Part shown: positions 34,060 through 42,846 of the stretch, in pieces
How positions within the stretch are numbered: position 1 is the first letter of the stretch
How the letters are laid out: each line of letters opens with the position of its first letter
Notes under the pieces: generated by a model
The model's database searches: none
Seen by the model: only the letters and a program-made list of their open reading frames with translations
Told to the model about the DNA's origin: nothing
NCBI GenBank assembly: GCA_946221065.1
Contig: CAMIIO010000004.1
Location: forward strand, 124,001 to 188,000
Length of the DNA stretch: 64,000 nt
Source: an uncultured Rothia sp.
Lineage (GTDB): Bacteria; Actinomycetota; Actinomycetes; Actinomycetales; Micrococcaceae
Reading direction: 5' to 3'
Translations under genes and position numbers: made by a program

Positions 34060-37000
34060 TTATTTGTCCTGTGCGGCGCCGTCAGCCTCCATAGCCTTCT
34101 TAATTGCCTCATCCAGACGCTTCTGAGCCTCACCATAGGCCGCCCAGTCGCCGTCCTTCATAGCCTTATCGGCATCTTGCATGGCGCTGTTAGCATCCTC
34201 CAACGCTTGCTGCAGCGAGCGCGAGTCAGCCCCATCACCGGCAGGTTTAGACTTGGTGGCACCATCGGCAGCCTTCTCGTCCACTCCGGCGTCCTTGGCA
34301 GTCTTTGCACCGGATTGGCCGTCAAAGAGCTGGTTCAGCGCTTCATCCAAGGTGGGAGCGAAGCCCACGTTCTCACCAAAGCCAACCAGCACGCGACGTA
34401 GCGTGGGGTAGGCAGAGTCGCTCGATGACTGCACGTACACCGGCTGAACGTACAAGATACCGTCACCCACCGGCAAAGTAAGCAGGTTACCGTTAATGAC
34501 GTTTGAGGCACCCTGGCGTAGCAGGTTCAGCTCGGCAGAAACCTTGGTGTCCGAGTTGAAGTTATTCTGCGCCTGACCGGGTCCGGGGACGACGGAGCTA
34601 CGGGGCAACTCCAGTAAGGTCAGCTTTCCGTAGTCCTTGCTGATTTCGCCGTCCTTGCCCGTTCCCGCGTCGCCGTTAGCCGCCATGAACCCGTACATCA
34701 CGTTGCGGGTATTAGAGTCGGACTGCTGCGGAATCCAGCTGGAGGTCAGCGAGAATGCCGCCTTTTCCTGCTGGGGCATCTTTAGCGAGAGGTAGTACGG
34801 CGGAAGCGGAGTCGCCTGCTCAACCGTAGGGTCGTTAGGTACAGACCAGACGTCGTCGCCGGCGTAGAAGCTACCGGCTTGCGTTACGTGGTAGCGGTTT
34901 AGCACCTCGCGCTGTACCTTGAAAATGTCCTGCGGGTATCGAACGTGGTCGATCAGCTTAGCACTCATCTCCGAAACCGGTTTGAGAGTATTGGGGAATA
35001 CGCCCTCCCACGCCTTCAGAATCGGGTCTTCATCGTCCCAGGCGTACAGTTCTACCGAGCCGTCGTAGGCGTTCACGGTAGCCTTTACCGAGTTCCGCAT
35101 GTAGTTCACTTCCTTTTGGGGAAGTGCCACAGCAGCACCAGAGGTAGTCTCGGAGTCAATCGTGGCGTTTTCAAGCTGTGAAGATTGCGAGTAAGGGTAG
35201 GCATTGGTTGTGGTGTAAGCGTCCACAATCCACACCACCTGGTCGTTCACAATCGCCGGATAAGGGTTGCCGTCTACCGTAAGGTAGGGCGCTACCTTCT
35301 TGACTCGCTCGGTGGGGTTCCGGTCGTAGAGAATCTGTGAGTCCGGGCGCACAACGTCGGAGAGCAGAATATCTGATGACTGGAACTTAATAGCGTAAGA
35401 AAGACGGTTCAAGAAGTTACCGATGTTCGGTCCGCCGTCGCCGGAGAAGGTGTATTTGGCGTCGGCGTCCGCAGAGTCATCGGCGGTTTGCGGGCGGTCC
35501 AGTTCTAGGTGTTCATCGCCCTCAGCCCCACCCACGATGGAGTAGGACGGCGAGGTCTGCCCAAAGTAGATTCGCGGCTCATAGGTTTCGCTAATGTCAC
35601 CTTTGGCGGTAATGCCGGATTGCATGAACTTGGGTTTACCGTCTGCCTCTACCTGATTACCGTAGGCAGCAATTACACCGTAGCCGTGGGTATAGACCAC
35701 GTGCTGGTTAATCCAAGAGGAATCGGCGTTTTGATCCGGGTTGAGCTCGCGCGCAGCGATAACGGTATCTTGTTTGGTGCCGTCAATATCGTAGCGATCA
35801 ACCGAGAGGGTTTTATCAAAGCGGTAGTAGGGGCGGAATTGTTGTAGCTGGGCAAATGACGCCGAAACCACATTGGGATCCAAGAGACGGATATTAGAGA
35901 CTGTCTCCCCCTCCCCCTGTAGCGCATTCTTGTTGGTTGATGTGGTGGCGTCGTAGTTTTCTACCTGCACATTATCCAGCCCGTATGCCTGCCGGGTTGC
36001 ATCGATATTACGCTGGATGTATTCGCTCTCGGCTACCTGCTCGTTAGGCACCACCTGGAAGCGCTGCACAATCCAAGGGTATAGCCCGCCCACAACCAGT
36101 CCCATGACCAGGAGCATGGCTGTACCAATGATTGGAAGACGCCACCGATGAGTTACAGCGGCAATCGCAAAGAATACAGCAACGAGTAAAGCGGCAATAG
36201 CTAAAATTCCCTGCACCGGGATAATGGCGTTCACGTCGGTGTACATTGCTCCAGCCCATTTACCGGATTGATCCTGCAGAGAGCTATAGCGCTGAAGCCA
36301 ATACTGGATTGCACGAAGCACCATATAAGCCACCAGCAGGATCGCCGCATGACGGCGGAACGCCGAGGTGGTTTTAATGCCCTTTTCGTCAACGGAAATG
36401 CCACCATAGAAATAGTGCATAACAGCACCCGCCAGCGCCGCGAGAATAACCACGGTGCTGAGGAACGTTACCAGAAGATTCCAGAAGGGAAGATCAAAAA
36501 CAAAGAAGCCTAGATCAAGGCCAAACTCCGGGTCTTCCTTGCCAAAGCTGGTGCCATTGAAGAAGAGAGCTACAGTTTCCCATTGGGAAAGCAGTCCGGA
36601 ACCTACAAAGATACCTACCAGCGTGGGTATAACAAGGAGTAGCCACTTACGCATTCTTTCAACGGTTTGGCGGTACCTATCCATACTCTGCCCAAAGTTC
36701 TGGTTAAACAGATCTTGGATATCGGCAAAGGGATCTTGCTGAGGGTTACCGTTGGGGTCGGTTCGGGGAGTCTGCGGACGTCGCGCGCGGGATCGTGGTG
36801 CGCTGGGCGCTTCCCCTTTCGCGAAAGCGTAACGAATGCTCGCCCACACAGCCACCCCGGAGATTAGGGCACCGGTGATGAAGGTGGCTATCTTAATAAT
36901 GTTTTGGGTGATAAAAATTCCCAGGTATCCAAGCTGGTTATACCAGAGCACATCGGTGTAAATCTGGGTGCCGAATACAAAGAGCGCAATGAGAAGACCT

Positions 37001-37083
37001 ACAATCACTAAGGTGATGAGCAGGCTTGAGTTTCTACGCTGGGGTTGACGGGTTGTGGGAGGTTGGGTTGCTCCAGTACTCAC
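34060..37083 (-). CDS. UPF0182-family large membrane protein
   Basis: A 1007-residue protein. The first 330 residues contain about seven transmembrane helices (for example about 20-40, 60-80, 150-170, 205-230, 255-272, 295-320 and 325-348); the remaining 650 residues form a large extracytoplasmic domain. The acidic Ala/Asp/Lys-rich C-terminal tail ends in a coiled coil. It matches UPF0182 (Rv3193c), with no established function. In M. tuberculosis it is next to the PDZ protease gene Rv3194c, and here it lies 361 bases downstream of the same neighbour but with a terminator between, so it has its own promoter. Confidence 0.9.
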   Translation of the reverse strand: MSTGATQPPTTRQPQRRNSSLLITLVIVGLLIALFVFGTQIYTDVLWYNQLGYLGIFITQNIIKIATFITGALISGVAVWASIRYAFAKGEAPSAPRSRARRPQTPRTDPNGNPQQDPFADIQDLFNQNFGQSMDRYRQTVERMRKWLLLVIPTLVGIFVGSGLLSQWETVALFFNGTSFGKEDPEFGLDLGFFVFDLPFWNLLVTFLSTVVILAALAGAVMHYFYGGISVDEKGIKTTSAFRRHAAILLVAYMVLRAIQYWLQRYSSLQDQSGKWAGAMYTDVNAIIPVQGILAIAALLVAVFFAIAAVTHRWRLPIIGTAMLLVMGLVVGGLYPWIVQRFQVVPNEQVAESEYIQRNIDATRQAYGLDNVQVENYDATTSTNKNALQGEGETVSNIRLLDPNVVSASFAQLQQFRPYYRFDKTLSVDRYDIDGTKQDTVIAARELNPDQNADSSWINQHVVYTHGYGVIAAYGNQVEADGKPKFMQSGITAKGDISETYEPRIYFGQTSPSYSIVGGAEGDEHLELDRPQTADDSADADAKYTFSGDGGPNIGNFLNRLSYAIKFQSSDILLSDVVRPDSQILYDRNPTERVKKVAPYLTVDGNPYPAIVNDQVVWIVDAYTTTNAYPYSQSSQLENATIDSETTSGAAVALPQKEVNYMRNSVKATVNAYDGSVELYAWDDEDPILKAWEGVFPNTLKPVSEMSAKLIDHVRYPQDIFKVQREVLNRYHVTQAGSFYAGDDVWSVPNDPTVEQATPLPPYYLSLKMPQQEKAAFSLTSSWIPQQSDSNTRNVMYGFMAANGDAGTGKDGEISKDYGKLTLLELPRSSVVPGPGQAQNNFNSDTKVSAELNLLRQGASNVINGNLLTLPVGDGILYVQPVYVQSSSDSAYPTLRRVLVGFGENVGFAPTLDEALNQLFDGQSGAKTAKDAGVDEKAADGATKSKPAGDGADSRSLQQALEDANSAMQDADKAMKDGDWAAYGEAQKRLDEAIKKAMEADGAAQDK

Positions 37084-37444
37084 ATCTTCCTCGGGTTAGT
37101 AGAGTTGCGAAGGGTATCGCCGGTCTATGACGCGAACCTAACGACAGTTCCTCTTAATCACGGAATCATGCCGGTAAGCCACGGGGTAAAAGTGGTTTTC
37201 TTCCCATTGTGTCAAAGTTCGGGAGATTTGTGGAAAGTTTGTCCTGAATTTTGGTGATAGCTGAGAGGTATTTTCCTGTGGAGCTAGAAAATAGGCAGTC
37301 ACTTTTTGATACTAAGCGCTACGGTGGCTGGTGCTAGAAAATACTTGCTCCCTTAAGAGGTACTAACTTAGGCGGGGCTTGAACTATATAGCTCAAGCCC
37401 CGCCTAAACTAATACGTTTTGAGTATGCTCTGTAGGTGGTGATG
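37084..37444. other. Intergenic region upstream of the UPF0182 gene
   Basis: 361 bases with no gene. It holds the terminator of the Lon-like protease gene (37368-37407) and, nearer UPF0182, its promoter region on the minus strand. The 11-mer GCTAGAAAATA occurs twice (37283 and 37333), 50 bases apart. Confidence 0.4.
37368..37407. terminator. Terminator after the Lon-like protease gene
   Basis: TTAGGCGGGGCTTGA (37368-37382) pairs perfectly over 15 bp with TCAAGCCCCGCCTAA (37393-37407) around a 10-base loop, downstream of the minus-strand protease gene. Confidence 0.8.
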
Positions 37445-38557
37445 CTATTTGCAGGTAGGGAAATCGGCGGGGTCTTTACCTTCTCCAATTTCTTCTACTG
37501 CTTTGACGGCGTCCTCAAGTTTGCCGACTTTCACTACCGATAGTCCGTTGGGGATATGCCCGATGACGTCATCACAATTACCTTCGGGCGCGAGAAATAC
37601 GGTGGCCCCGGATTTTTGAGCACCCACCATTTTTTGTTCGATACCGCCAATTTTGCCGACTTTCCCGTCAGTTTCGATAGTTCCGGTGCCGGCAAAGTGG
37701 ATGCCGCCGGTCATGTGCCCTTCGGTCAGCTCGTCGATAATACCAAGGGCGAACATCATGCCCGCACTGGGGCCGCCAACGTCTTCGAGTCCGTAGTTAA
37801 CAGTGAAGGGGAAATCGTAGTCGCGGTTGATGAACAGCCCCATCACATAGTGCTTAGCTTTTTCGTTATAGGTAGGAGTGACGTTAACGGTGAGGTCCTG
37901 ACCGTCTCGTTCTACTACCACGTCAATGGGCTTGTCTTTATTGGCGTCTAACACTTCTGCAATCTGGGGAAACGTCTCAATGTTTTTATCGCCAATTTTT
38001 TTGATGAGATCGCCCTCTTCGAATTTTCCCACGCCTGCGCCGTCGTCGTTAACCTCGACAACTATGAGCTTTTCACCCACCGGTTTTTTGAGGTAGTCCA
38101 TTGCTGCAGCCTGCGCAATTTCCTGCGAGTTAGTCATATCTGCGGTATTTCGCTGAGCAACTTGGTCGCGAGTTACACTGGGTTCGTAGAGCAGATCAGA
38201 GGGATAGACTGACGACGAGGGAGTGAGCCAGGTTCCCAAAGCTTGGAGGGCGGTGATGGTGGTATTAGGTCCACCAGCAACGGAGACAGTGGTCATATCT
38301 AAATTGCCGCTGACCGGGTAGGTTTTTTCACCCTCAATGGAAATAAGCTGGTGACCCTGGTATTCCCCGATGGTATTGAATGTAGGCCCCGGTTCTTCCG
38401 TCACAAAATTCACGGGAATCGCAACTCCCACAGCACACAATAGGGCAACACCCCACCCAGCAACGCGTTGTACTTTACGAGTAGTGCGTGCCGCAACGGG
38501 AACCGGTTGTACCGGAGTCTGCGAAGGAGTGGGCTGGTGCTGAGGTACTGAACGCAT
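37445..38557 (-). CDS. Membrane-anchored PDZ plus Lon-like (S16) serine protease, YlbL family
   Basis: A 370-residue protein with one N-terminal transmembrane helix (about 33-52), a PDZ domain (about 155-230; LIVVEVNDDGAG, FEEGDLIKKIGDKNIE) and a C-terminal Lon proteolytic domain. The Ser-Lys dyad is visible: Ser264 in GGPSAGMMFALG and Lys309 in KIGGIEQKMVGA. There is no AAA+ domain, so substrates must be unfolded or short. The YlbL/Rv3194c family degrades regulatory membrane proteins such as division inhibitors in some bacteria. It is divergent from the DUF2342 gene, an arrangement shared with M. tuberculosis. Confidence 0.9.
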   Translation of the reverse strand: MRSVPQHQPTPSQTPVQPVPVAARTTRKVQRVAGWGVALLCAVGVAIPVNFVTEEPGPTFNTIGEYQGHQLISIEGEKTYPVSGNLDMTTVSVAGGPNTTITALQALGTWLTPSSSVYPSDLLYEPSVTRDQVAQRNTADMTNSQEIAQAAAMDYLKKPVGEKLIVVEVNDDGAGVGKFEEGDLIKKIGDKNIETFPQIAEVLDANKDKPIDVVVERDGQDLTVNVTPTYNEKAKHYVMGLFINRDYDFPFTVNYGLEDVGGPSAGMMFALGIIDELTEGHMTGGIHFAGTGTIETDGKVGKIGGIEQKMVGAQKSGATVFLAPEGNCDDVIGHIPNGLSVVKVGKLEDAVKAVEEIGEGKDPADFPTCK

Positions 38558-38733
38558 TGTTCTAGATTACCCGCTGTTAGGAGAGTTGCGGAGGATTCTT
38601 TAGGGCATATTCTTTGCAGGTTCTTCTAAGTTTTTATGGCTATGGGCTAAAGCATTGGCACGAGATGAGCAGCCTTAGGTAACGTAGGTGAAGAGATTTA
38701 AGATTTTGTGTGTATAGCGAAGGTGGTTAAGGA

Positions 38734-40167
38734 ATGGCTTCTTCTAATAATCCGTGGGGTAACTCCGATGGTTCCGATCCATTTGAGGAGTTTTTTAAGA
38801 AGTTAAGCGAAAATGGCGGGAACTTTGATCCGCACGCTATGGGAATTGACCCCGAGATGATGAAGAACATGGGTGGGTTCCCGCTTGATCCTGCCATGAT
38901 GCAGGGCATTTTTGCGCAGGTAAACGCGATGATGAGTGCCTCCAGCGATAAGCCAGTGAACTGGGATCTAGCACGACAAACAGCACGCCAGGTTGTTTCT
39001 GTCAGTGGTGACTCTTCTGTGACGCCGAATCAGAAGGCCGCCGTTGCCGACGCTACTCAGCTTGCTGAGCTCTGGCTTGATCCCGAGACTTCTTTCGATC
39101 GTGCCCCCGTGAGCACCGAAGCCTGGTCTAAAGCTGAGTATGTGGAAAACACATTTGCGGTATTTCAAGAGATTGCCGGCCCTATCGCCACTTCGCTCTC
39201 TGAGGCAATGAATGACTCGATGGACTCGCAGATGCCTGAAGAGATTAAATCCCTCTTGGGAGGTCAGAGCAATATTCTTTCCGGTATTGGCGGCATGATG
39301 TTTGGTGCCCAAGCGGGACAGTCTATTGGCAAGTTGGCTACCGAGGTAGTTTCTTCTACCGACGTGGGCATCCCGATGGCAGAGGGCAGGGCAGCTCTGC
39401 TTCCCGAGGGCGTCAAAGCCTTTGGTGAGGGTCTAGAAATTCCCCCACAGGAAGTAATGCTCTATCTTGCGGTACGTGAGGCGGCTCTGATTCGTTTATA
39501 CAAGTCCGTGCCGTGGTTACGCCAAGATATTCTGGATCTGATTAAACGCTATGCTCGCGGTATTCACATCGACATTGAGCGGATGCAAGACGCCGCGGCA
39601 GATATTGACCCCATGAACCCAGAAGCTATGCAGGAAGCCTTCACCGCAGAAATTTTTACTCCGCAAAACACTGAAGACCAGCAGCTTGCCCTTTCCCGTC
39701 TTGAAGATTTGCTGGCTCTGGTTGAGGGCTGGGTTACCGTGGTGACCGAACAGGCTACCAAGAACCTTCCTATGGCTCCGCAGCTTGCGGAAACTATGAA
39801 TCGCCGTCATGCTAACGGTGGCCCTGCCGAGCATATTTTCGCGGCATTGCTGGGGCTAGAACTTCACCCGCGAAAGAATCGTGAAGCCGCTAATTTTTGG
39901 CGGGAGTCCGGAGAAAAGCAGGGTATTGAGGCCAGGGATCAGCTGTGGTCTGCCCCGGAGACGCTACCCACCGGAGAAGAACTGGACAACCTAGCTAAGT
40001 ACCACCAGCGGATGGAGATGCTTACCGCCTCGGATGATGAATTTGACGCCGCGCTGGAAAAGCTACTCTCCGGCGGCTACGACGAGACTGAAGAGAAAGA
40101 CTCCCTGCCAGAAAATGAACCCGGAGATTCCGATAAGAAACCCGGAGACGACTCGGAAGAGAACTAG
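38734..40167 (+). CDS. DUF2342-family protein (putative zinc-dependent metalloprotease/hydrolase)
   Basis: A 477-residue protein of the actinobacterial family annotated as zinc-dependent metalloprotease or coenzyme-F420-associated protein. The N-terminus is Gly/Asp/Met-rich, the core shows GGMMFGAQAGQSIGKLATEV, EVMLYLAVREAALIRLYKSVPW and HIFAALLGLELHPRKNREA. The C-terminus is very acidic. In many relatives the REAA segment is followed by His; here it reads REAALIR, so the proposed zinc site may be altered. AAGGA lies near the ATG. Function has not been shown; the neighbours are the Lon-like protease and, convergently, the M48-like gene. Confidence 0.8.
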   Translation: MASSNNPWGNSDGSDPFEEFFKKLSENGGNFDPHAMGIDPEMMKNMGGFPLDPAMMQGIFAQVNAMMSASSDKPVNWDLARQTARQVVSVSGDSSVTPNQKAAVADATQLAELWLDPETSFDRAPVSTEAWSKAEYVENTFAVFQEIAGPIATSLSEAMNDSMDSQMPEEIKSLLGGQSNILSGIGGMMFGAQAGQSIGKLATEVVSSTDVGIPMAEGRAALLPEGVKAFGEGLEIPPQEVMLYLAVREAALIRLYKSVPWLRQDILDLIKRYARGIHIDIERMQDAAADIDPMNPEAMQEAFTAEIFTPQNTEDQQLALSRLEDLLALVEGWVTVVTEQATKNLPMAPQLAETMNRRHANGGPAEHIFAALLGLELHPRKNREAANFWRESGEKQGIEARDQLWSAPETLPTGEELDNLAKYHQRMEMLTASDDEFDAALEKLLSGGYDETEEKDSLPENEPGDSDKKPGDDSEEN

Positions 40168-40194
40168 TCTCTCAATAGGCTCTAGCTTTTCAAA

Positions 40195-40779
40195 TTAGCT
40201 GGGACGCCGGGTTGATAGGCTCTGACCTAAAATGATGCCGGCAAGATACGCCTCTGCTTCCGCTTTGCGGGGGTAGAGGCTTTCTAAAGCCCTAAAGGCT
40301 GGGGTGTGGTTAAGCTCTACGAAGTGGCAGAGTTCGTGAAAGAGCACAAAATCAATCACGTAATCCGGTGCCTGCTGGATGAGGTTCGAGAGCCTGATTC
40401 TGCCACGGGCAGGAGTTGCCGAACCCCAGCGAGTATTTTGATTAGCCACCCACACAATACTCTCGGGAATCTCTAACTCCGGTAAGTAACGTGTAATCAG
40501 CTCCTGGGCTCTAGCCTGCAAAAATTCATCGCTCCCCCGCTGTCTCTTATGTTCCCGAAACTGTTCCTGTTGCTTGAGTACCCGCGGGGCAAGTTGTGCC
40601 AGGTAGTCAGCGACGTCGGCACGGGTACTATGAGTGGGAACCAACAGCTTCAGCCGTTCACCCTCCATTCGCGCGCTCACCGTTTTACGACGTCGGGCAG
40701 ATTTAACCACTTCAACTTCCGGCATGGACTCTGTGGCGGGAATACGGTAACTCGTTACACCTTGGTGTGAAGGAGCCAC
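40195..40779 (-). CDS. YgjP/SprT-type zinc metallopeptidase (DUF45)
   Basis: A 194-residue protein. The zinc motif VLFHELCHFVELNHTPAF near the C-terminus has the HExxH plus downstream His of the DUF45/YgjP family; RWGSATPARGRIRLSN is the other family signature. No signal peptide or membrane helix is seen, so it is cytoplasmic. It follows uvrD2 by 2 bases, so they are co-transcribed; a link to DNA repair is plausible, as SprT-like proteases act on DNA-protein crosslinks, but this is inference. Confidence 0.85.
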   Translation of the reverse strand: MAPSHQGVTSYRIPATESMPEVEVVKSARRRKTVSARMEGERLKLLVPTHSTRADVADYLAQLAPRVLKQQEQFREHKRQRGSDEFLQARAQELITRYLPELEIPESIVWVANQNTRWGSATPARGRIRLSNLIQQAPDYVIDFVLFHELCHFVELNHTPAFRALESLYPRKAEAEAYLAGIILGQSLSTRRPS

Positions 40780-40781
40780 GG

Positions 40782-42611
40782 TTAGCGACTTCTCGGTGCG
40801 ATCGCGTCCACAAAGCGCGAGCGCTTACGGTTTGCCCTGCCCCCGGGTGTGCGGGCACGGGACCAGGTAAACCACAGATATTTACGGGCGCGGGTAATAC
40901 CTACGTAGAGTAGCCGGCGTTCTTCGTCGATGGCGTCTCCGGTTTTGGCAAAGGAAATGGGCATAAGACCCTCGTTGAGTCCGCAGAGAAATACCGCGTC
41001 CCATTCAAGGCCTTTTGCCGAGTGGATGGAGGCAAGGGTAACTCCGTTCATCTGCGGTGCTTCTTGCCGGGCCATGCGCTGAGCTAGCACTGCCACGAAC
41101 TCCGTCATGGTAAACGGCGGGGAGAGCTGTTCGCCGGATTCTTTTTGGGTGGCGCGTTCTTTCTCGCGTTCGGTGTGAAGCTGCTCCGCCATGGAGACTA
41201 GGGCGGCAAGAGATTCCCATTTTTGCCGTATAGCGCCGGATTGTGAGGGGCCTTTGGCGTTGTAGCCCAGGGATTTGAGGATGTCGGCGGTAGCTTCTGG
41301 AACGGTGTTCTCGTGTTCGACGGCGGAGGCACCGCGAAGCTGCGCCATGGCGCTTTTGACTTCTCCGCGGTTGAAGAATTGTTCTGCGCCGCGAAGTTGG
41401 TAGGGTACTCCTACGTCAGTCAGTGCTTGCTCGATGGCTGCCGATTGTCCGTTGGTGCGAAAGAGGACGGCAATTTCTGCCGGTGGCACGCTGTCTTTGT
41501 GGATGAGGTCGTGGATGTCTTCGGCAATGCCTATCGCTTCTTCGACGTCGTCGGCGTATTCAAAGAATTCTGCGGCGGGGCCGGATCCGCGCTGAGACTG
41601 GAGTTGAAGGGGTGCTGCCCAGAGCCCTGGGGTGCAGTCCTTTGCGGGTTTTCGGGTCTGTAGAAGGGTATTCGCCAGTTCTACGACCTGGTGAGTGGAG
41701 CGGTAATCGCGGATGAGTTTGACGTGGTGGGCGTGTTCGTATTTGCGGGTAAAGTTCAGCAAATGTTTGCTGGTAGCACCGGTAAATGAGTAAATTGTCT
41801 GGGAGGCGTCTCCCACGACGCATAGCTCGTCTCGTCCGCCGAGCCAAGCGTCGAGGAGTCGTTGTTGGAGTGGGGAAACGTCCTGGTATTCGTCCACCAC
41901 AAAATGCCGGTATTGGGCGCGGACGGTGGCGGCTACTTGCTCATCTTCTTCTAAGATTCCCACGGTCAATAGCAGGACGTCCTCAAAGTCAATCAGGTTT
42001 CGCTCGTCTTTGAGGCTCTCGTAGCCGCGAAAGATACGACAGAGGTTTTGCGGAGTGAGTTCACCGGGCAAGATCCGCTGTGATAGGGCGGGCATGAGCG
42101 TGTCCGGGGTAAACATATTGACTTTCGCCCACTCGATTTCCGAGGCGATGTCCCGTATAAGCGCCCTATCTGTGGTGAGCCGTAGCCTGTTCGCGGCCTC
42201 GCTGATGAGCTGGGCTTTATGTCCGATAATTGTGGGTGGAGTACCGCCCACAGCCTGCGGCCAAAAATACTGTAGCTGACGCAAAGCCGCCGAGTGGAAG
42301 GTACGCGCCTGCACCCCTACCGCGCCCAGCGCCTGCAAACGCACCCGCATTTCGTCGGCGGCGCGAGTGGTAAAAGATAGCGCTAAGATACGCTGCGGCA
42401 CGTATCTGCCCGTTGCAATACCGTAAGCGATCCGGTGTGTAATGGCTCGGGTCTTACCCGTGCCGGCACCGGCTAACACACACATTGGTCCGTTTAGTTC
42501 GGTAGCAACTCGCCGCTGCTCGGGATCGAGCCCCTCCAAGATTGCCTCAGGGCTCGGCGGTTCCTGCCCTGCCGATGGCTGGGAAAGGCCGGGAAGAGGC
42601 AGCGAAGACAT
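40782..42611 (-). CDS. uvrD2: ATP-dependent DNA helicase UvrD2 (short form)
   Basis: A 609-residue superfamily-1 helicase. Motif I (VLAGAGTGKTRAITHRIAYG), motif II (VDEYQDVSPLQQ), motif III (VVGDASQTIYSFTGA), motif V (LASIHSAKGLEWDAVFLCG) and motif VI (YVGITRARKYLWFTWS) are complete. The M. tuberculosis UvrD2 (Rv3198c) carries an HRDC domain and a tetracysteine tail after motif VI; here the protein ends about 20 residues after that motif. AGGAG precedes the ATG. It is transcribed with the DUF45 protease downstream. Confidence 0.9.
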   Translation of the reverse strand: MSSLPLPGLSQPSAGQEPPSPEAILEGLDPEQRRVATELNGPMCVLAGAGTGKTRAITHRIAYGIATGRYVPQRILALSFTTRAADEMRVRLQALGAVGVQARTFHSAALRQLQYFWPQAVGGTPPTIIGHKAQLISEAANRLRLTTDRALIRDIASEIEWAKVNMFTPDTLMPALSQRILPGELTPQNLCRIFRGYESLKDERNLIDFEDVLLLTVGILEEDEQVAATVRAQYRHFVVDEYQDVSPLQQRLLDAWLGGRDELCVVGDASQTIYSFTGATSKHLLNFTRKYEHAHHVKLIRDYRSTHQVVELANTLLQTRKPAKDCTPGLWAAPLQLQSQRGSGPAAEFFEYADDVEEAIGIAEDIHDLIHKDSVPPAEIAVLFRTNGQSAAIEQALTDVGVPYQLRGAEQFFNRGEVKSAMAQLRGASAVEHENTVPEATADILKSLGYNAKGPSQSGAIRQKWESLAALVSMAEQLHTEREKERATQKESGEQLSPPFTMTEFVAVLAQRMARQEAPQMNGVTLASIHSAKGLEWDAVFLCGLNEGLMPISFAKTGDAIDEERRLLYVGITRARKYLWFTWSRARTPGGRANRKRSRFVDAIAPRSR

Positions 42612-42629
42612 AAAACTCCTGAGGGTTTA

Positions 42630-42773
42630 ATGACGGATAGAACTTTTCCAGTGTATGCCACCGAGGTAGCTTCTAGGGTGCGTTTGTTACCACATTGGCA
42701 AGAGCCGCATGAGGTATCAATACCGGCTATCTCCGGTGCTTCTACCCCAGGGTTTATGCAGGTGAAACAGTAA
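42630..42773 (+). CDS. Candidate 47-residue small ORF between uvrD2 and the APH-like gene
   Basis: ATG 42630 to TAA 42773 encodes 47 residues (MTDRTFPVYATEVASRV at the start, ending TPGFMQVKQ). GAGGG lies 4-5 bases upstream of the ATG. The codon usage looks normal for this genome and it is too short for standard ORF calling. It is divergent from uvrD2, whose own ribosome site overlaps the same region, so the AG-rich stretch may be chance. No family is recognised, and it may be only the uvrD2 upstream region. Confidence 0.35.
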   Translation: MTDRTFPVYATEVASRVRLLPHWQEPHEVSIPAISGASTPGFMQVKQ

Positions 42774-42834
42774 ATCTCTGAGCAAAATTTCTCTTCATCT
42801 TCCGCTTCGACCTAGCGCACCGCTGATTCTCTTG

Positions 42835-42840
42835 TACTCT
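42835..42840 (+). promoter_or_regulatory. -10 element placing the APH-like transcript start at its GTG
   Basis: TACTCT is followed by six bases (GGAAAG) and then GTG at 42847, a spacing that puts the first transcribed base at or near the start codon. GGAAAG directly abuts the GTG and is too close to act as a Shine-Dalgarno site. Confidence 0.45.
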
Positions 42841-42846
42841 GGAAAG

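Noticed and set aside
37283..37343. Direct repeat GCTAGAAAATA occurring twice, 50 bases apart
   Set aside because: An 11-base AT-rich repeat can arise by chance and has no other structure around it.
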